Below, piece by piece: positions 60,200 to 64,000 of a stretch of DNA of 64,000 nucleotides (position 1 is its first letter; every line of letters starts with the position of its first letter). The stretch lies in NCBI GenBank assembly GCA_951640165.1, contig OX621241.1, positions 3,482,001 through 3,546,000 of the forward strand. Reading direction: 5' to 3'. The notes beneath the pieces are model-generated. The model searched no databases. It saw only the letters and a program-made list of their open reading frames with translations, and was not told where the DNA came from. Source of the DNA: Pseudoips prasinana. Taxonomy: Eukaryota > Arthropoda > Insecta > Lepidoptera > Nolidae. A program made the position numbers and the translations under genes.

Positions 60200-61260
60200 T
60201 ACACTTTTTATGGTAATTAATTTATTAGTGCTGTTGAGACTTATTGGTTTTTTATATTTCAAATAAAGAAACCGAGCAATTATTTATAGAAATGGACAGT
60301 AAGAGAAGATATCTTAGATTTCGTTACGAAGTATTACATGATATTTTAGGGAAGTATTAAAAAGTGTTGCTAGTAAACAATGCAATTAGTATCGCAGATT
60401 ACAATTTTAGTGATCAAATTGTTAGAAATATTCTTGACTAAAGATTTAACAACATTTGTATAGGCCACCCGTTTAATTAAAGTAGCTTAATATTGTATTA
60501 GAATTAACAGCTTTATTGCGAGAGTGACAAGTCCAAGTGCGTGTTAATACCTAAGTTATATAAAAAAAAATATTATTTCGCAATAAATTGTTAATCATTT
60601 CAATAATATATTTACTTATGCGTAAGTTGTTAAAATAATTTACGTCATTGAGTTTACACACGTCTTGGAAACCTTATTTTTACGAGTTACCTAAGACCTT
60701 TACTTTTTTACACACCTACTTCAAGACTTAAAAGCACTAAGCGGTTAAAATTCAAACATAACGCACCAACGCCAGACTGAACCAATATTCATAGCTGGCG
60801 CATTCATCAAAATTAGCGACGCCCTATAAACGCAGAAAATAACTGCGCATAACGAGGGTGGCACCCTTTGCCACCATGCCATTCAAAATCCCTAAACATT
60901 ATAACGTACTATTTCAAATATAGACTCATTTGTGGTACAGTCGACACATTAGTGCGTACTCTTTTCAAACTTGACAGCTTCTTTATTAAGAATGTTGTAA
61001 GGACGTTGTTCCACAAACGACTGAACAAAGAACGCACTTGAGACCTTAAAATAATTGTGTCGATTCAGATTCAAATTCAGAATTCATTTATTCGTATTTT
61101 TTTACTATTCCGCGCAGCACATGACCCGACAGCTATTGGGAGAAACTGCTAGAAAAGTCAGTAGGAATAGTTTGATTGCTTGATATTAATAAAATAGTTT
61201 ATATTTATATGTTTACTTCGAACAGCTCGGTCCCAAGACATTGTGTTGTATTTTAGTATG
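60200..61260. other. 5' flank of Traf4, no feature seen
   Basis: AT-rich sequence between the promoter block and the first upstream SINE. No gene or known repeat recognised. Confidence 0.5.
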
Positions 61261-61261
61261 T

Positions 61262-61405
61262 CCTGCTACCCACCCGGGACAAATCTTTCTGATAAGCATG
61301 ATTTTTTTTTGTTATTATGTTGTTTGTAATTAAAAATATATAAGTATGTTTATCAGTTATCTGGTTGCCATAGTACAGGGAATCAGACGGCAGTGTGTTA
61401 TAGAT
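61262..61405 (+). repeat. SINE-C-type copy, 5'-truncated
   Basis: Begins at the box B end (CCCACCCGGGACAAATCTTT) and runs to CAGACGGCAGTGTGTTATAG with short deletions. Confidence 0.72.
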
Positions 61406-61711
61406 CACACTTGTATGAGGATGGTGTAGAAAAAGAGTTCTTTCTTATCATTATATAAAAAGGTAGAGCTGTTGAAATACTCTTTAACTATTGTCTGGTA
61501 GAGATGGTCTAAGTATGGTCTAAGTAAGCTAATACTAAATGGTTATATTTTGATTTGGTGCAATGAAGTGTAATCACATCTAACTCATTTAGAACACTTA
61601 TAAAACGATAAAATGTAAATATAACACAATACCAGGCCGGTTGGTGTGTTTGGTAGATACATGCTTTTCACGCTGCAGGTCGCGGGTTCGAATCTGGGTG
61701 TAATAGATGGA

Positions 61712-61840
61712 TAGATAGATTAACTCTTTATTGTACACCAATATTAAGATCTTACATTACAGGAGCATGTAAATAAAAAGTATACAATTGGCGGTCTTAT
61801 CACTAAAATGTGATCTCTTCCAGACATCCAAAGAATGGAA
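61712..61840 (-). repeat. LINE 3' tail inserted in SINE-B copy 6
   Basis: GATAGATAG, CTCTTTATTGTACACCAAT, GGCGGTCTTATCACTAAAAT, GATCTCTTCCAGACATCC: reverse of the 18862 tail. Confidence 0.8.
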
Positions 61841-61878
61841 AATATTAGAATGTAATCTATCAAATCAAAAATGTGTAA

Positions 61879-62186
61879 TCTATACATATAATAAAATCGT
61901 AGGAAAGTCAAAACTGTTCATTGAATATTTTTTAAAAAGGATACTTGGGGAGTGATCTACCATCCATCTTGAAACAAAAACTAAAATATTTAGAATTTTT
62001 GTCTGTTTGTATGTATGTCCGGGCTAAACTCAAAAAGTACTAAATGGTTTTACTTTAAATTTGCATGAATATTACTAAGAGATCGGGTCAACATATAGGC
62101 TACATATTCTCATGCTATCACCTACGAGGGGGGAGCTATGATAATTTATAATGTTTAACGCGGGTAAAACCGCGGGTCACAGCTAG
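61879..62186 (+). mobile_element. Helitron-like element, second family
   Basis: TCTATACATATAATAAAATC at the 5' end; the 3' end has CGCGGGTAAAACCGCGGG (small hairpin) then CACAGCTAG. 308 bp, inserted in SINE-B copy 6. Confidence 0.75.
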
Positions 62187-62309
62187 GTATTTATAAAAGT
62201 ATGTATTTACAAAATATCAGTTACCTGGCTTCCATAGTACAACCTCTGCTTAGTTAGTCAGATGGCTGTGTGTGAATAATCTCCCAGGATTATATTTTAT
62301 CTTATTATA

Positions 62310-62830
62310 TTATGTTGTGAGATATTATTTGTATCGGCTGGTCTGAATTTTTATGGAAACTTAGCATTTATTCTCCGGTAAAACAGTGAAATGTCTACTT
62401 CTCCAAGCTAACTGTATCGCCAAATAAAATTAATACTCCTACGATGTTTTAAATCTGTCTGTTAAGTAAACTGGATTTTTATTTACGGCATAGATTGTAA
62501 GTATAACGTCGTTGAACTATAAAGCTTTTTTGGGTCATGAACCTCAGACCAATGGAGGCACAAAAACCCCACGAAGAGAGTAAAAGAAGTAATAGTAGGG
62601 GCATAATCCCTACCGTATCAAATGGTTTTATCAAAAGAAACACATCTACGTATTACCATCGTTCTGGTTTATGCGCAGGGGAGCAACATATGGAGAAAAA
62701 GTATGCGCATGCGCAGTAATTCACAAGCAGTCGGTTTTTTTTATTAAAAAGTAGCTTTTATTTTACGATCATTAAAATTGGATGCCCAAGAGCCTTAGTC
62801 CATAACCTAAGGTTGTAAGTATGTTTTTAT
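62310..62830. other. 5' flank, no feature seen
   Basis: Between SINE-B copy 6 and the tandem Helitrons. A 60-codon ORF at 62537 has no support. Confidence 0.45.
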
Positions 62831-62838
62831 GTAATAAA

Positions 62839-63149
62839 ATAGCTGTGCCCCGTGGTTTTACCCGTGTTAAACTTTATAAATTATCACAGCTCCTCTCCCG
62901 TAGGTGATAGCGTGATAATATGTAGCCTATACGTTGACCCGACCTCTTAGTAATATTCATGCAAAATTTTAAGTTAATCCATTCAGTACTTTCTGAGTTT
63001 AACCCGGACATACATACAGACAAACAAAAATACTAAAAACTATATTTTTTGCTTCGATATCGATAGTAGATCACGCCCCAAGTATCCATTTAAAAAAAAT
63101 ATTCAATGTACAGTTTTGACTTTGCTGCGATTTTATTATATCTAATAGA
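62839..63149 (-). mobile_element. Helitron-like element, tandem copy 1
   Basis: Reverse copy of the 61879 family. Its 3' end reads CGGGGCACAGCTAT, with the last base changed. Confidence 0.75.
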
Positions 63150-63178
63150 TGCTATGGTATTGAAATTTTAAAAATAAA

Positions 63179-63467
63179 CTATTTGTGCCCCGCGGTTTTA
63201 CCCGCATTAAACTTTATTAGGTGATAGCGTGATAATATATAGCCTATATGTTGACCCGACCTCTTAGTAATGTTCATGCAAAATTTTAAGTAAATCCATG
63301 CAGTACTTTTTGAGTTTAACCCGGACATACATACAGACAAACAGACAAAAATTCTAAAAACTATATTTTTTGCTTCGATATCGATTGTAGATCACGCTCC
63401 AAGTATCCTTTAAAAAAATATTCAATGTACAGTTTTGACTTTCCTGCGATTTTATTATATGTATAGA
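63179..63467 (-). mobile_element. Helitron-like element, tandem copy 2
   Basis: Second copy in the same orientation after a 29-bp spacer (GATGCTATGGTATTG...). The spacer is repeated after this copy (GATGCTATAGTATTG, 63468), so the element and its flank were duplicated in tandem. Part of the GTAGGTGATAGC region is deleted. Confidence 0.72.
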
Positions 63468-63519
63468 TGCTATAGTATTGAAATTTTAAAAGTAAATATT
63501 TTTTAGGATATTCTTATAA

Positions 63520-63690
63520 ACCTACATATTCATCGAAAGAAGTCCACTGCTGGACAAAGACCTTCTCCAAGGATCTCCACAATGGCCGGTCTTATGCTTC
63601 CCGCGACCATTACAAGATCGTCGGTCCACCTTGTAGGAAGCCTGCCCACGCTGCCTCTTCTGGTTCGTAGTCACCATTCGACTTTAATAA
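63520..63690 (-). repeat. LINE 3' end with longer ORF remnant
   Basis: AGTCCACTGCTGGACAAAGA, then GATCGTCGGTCCACCTTGTA and CACGCTGCCTCTTCTGGTTC. The minus strand keeps the codons for a RWTDDLV-like stretch before the C-terminus. Frame is broken. Confidence 0.7.
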
Positions 63691-63753
63691 ACATTGATTT
63701 ATTCTAGGAGGCTTTCACTGCTCCACCAGACTATAGAGGTAATAATATAATAT

Positions 63754-63998
63754 AATATTTAGGGACAATGTCACACAGATCATCCTAGCCCCAAACTAAG
63801 CAAAGCTTGTACTATGGTTACCAGGCGACGAATACATACTTATATAGATAGATAAATACTTAAATACATAGAAAACATCCATGACTCAGAAACAAATATT
63901 TGTGCTAATCACACAAATATTTGCACTTACCGGAATCTGAACCCAGGACTACCAGCTTCGTAGGCAGGAGCACTACCAACTAGGCTACGGTGACCGTG
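63754..63998 (-). repeat. SINE-A copy 9 at the window edge
   Basis: Full-length reverse copy ending at the last bases of the window. Box B is damaged (GGTTCAGATTC). Confidence 0.9.
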
Positions 63999-64000
63999 TG

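Larger units (their letters stand above)
61630..62305 (+). repeat. SINE-B copy 6, split by a LINE tail and a Helitron
   Basis: Head with box B GGTTCGAATCT at 61634-61700. The 3' half (CAGTTACCTGGCTTCCATAG) is at 62218-62295. A reverse LINE 3' end and a Helitron lie between, so this is a three-layer nest. Confidence 0.75.

Overview
The window is a piece of a moth or butterfly (Lepidoptera) nuclear genome. The evidence is the AT-rich background, Helitron-type ends beginning TCCACTAATATTAT and ending CACAGCTAG, many tRNA-head SINEs, 3' tails of the 'ccactgctggacaaaggcc' non-LTR retrotransposon family, and an insect-type RING-less TRAF gene. The species cannot be named from the sequence.

The only protein gene I can support is a complete Traf4 orthologue on the minus strand. 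It has seven coding exons between 59881 (ATG) and 1796 (stop) and encodes 470 aa. All six introns are GT-AG and phase 0. Exon 1 (65 aa, Ser/Pro-rich, no cysteine) lies in a small GC-rich island near 59.7-60.2 kb. A 49.7-kb intron follows. Exons 2-7 are clustered in 1.8-10.0 kb and encode seven TRAF-type zinc fingers, a short coiled-coil linker and the TRAF-C/MATH domain. There is no RING finger, as in the Drosophila TRAF4-like protein. An 11-alanine run separates fingers 6 and 7.

Almost everything else is retroposon and transposon debris, most of it in intron 1. (a) SINE-A, B and C have tRNA heads and related 3' domains. (b) SINE-D has a 5S-rRNA-like head, and SINE-E is a tRNA-head family sharing part of SINE-D's body. 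(c) SINE-F and a related copy are tRNA-like and often carry palindromes at their 5' heads. (d) There are 3' ends of several LINE families. (e) Helitron-like elements include a tandem pair and one SINE-patched hybrid. (f) Small TA-flanked inverted-repeat MITEs are present. (g) There is a 70-bp minisatellite with a 140-bp higher-order period, and there are TA and GT microsatellites.

Layout: 0-1.8 kb, 3' flank of Traf4 with repeats; 1.8-10 kb, exons 7-2; 10-59.7 kb, intron 1; 59.7-60.2 kb, exon 1 and probable promoter; 60.2-64 kb, 5' flank with nested repeats and no gene seen. The most unusual structures are an inverted pair of about 540-bp composite units (SINE-A plus a 290-bp module) at 34.8 and 46.5 kb, the repeated 5' palindromes on SINEs, and the 5S-head/tRNA-head SINE pair with a shared body. 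No new multi-gene system is visible.
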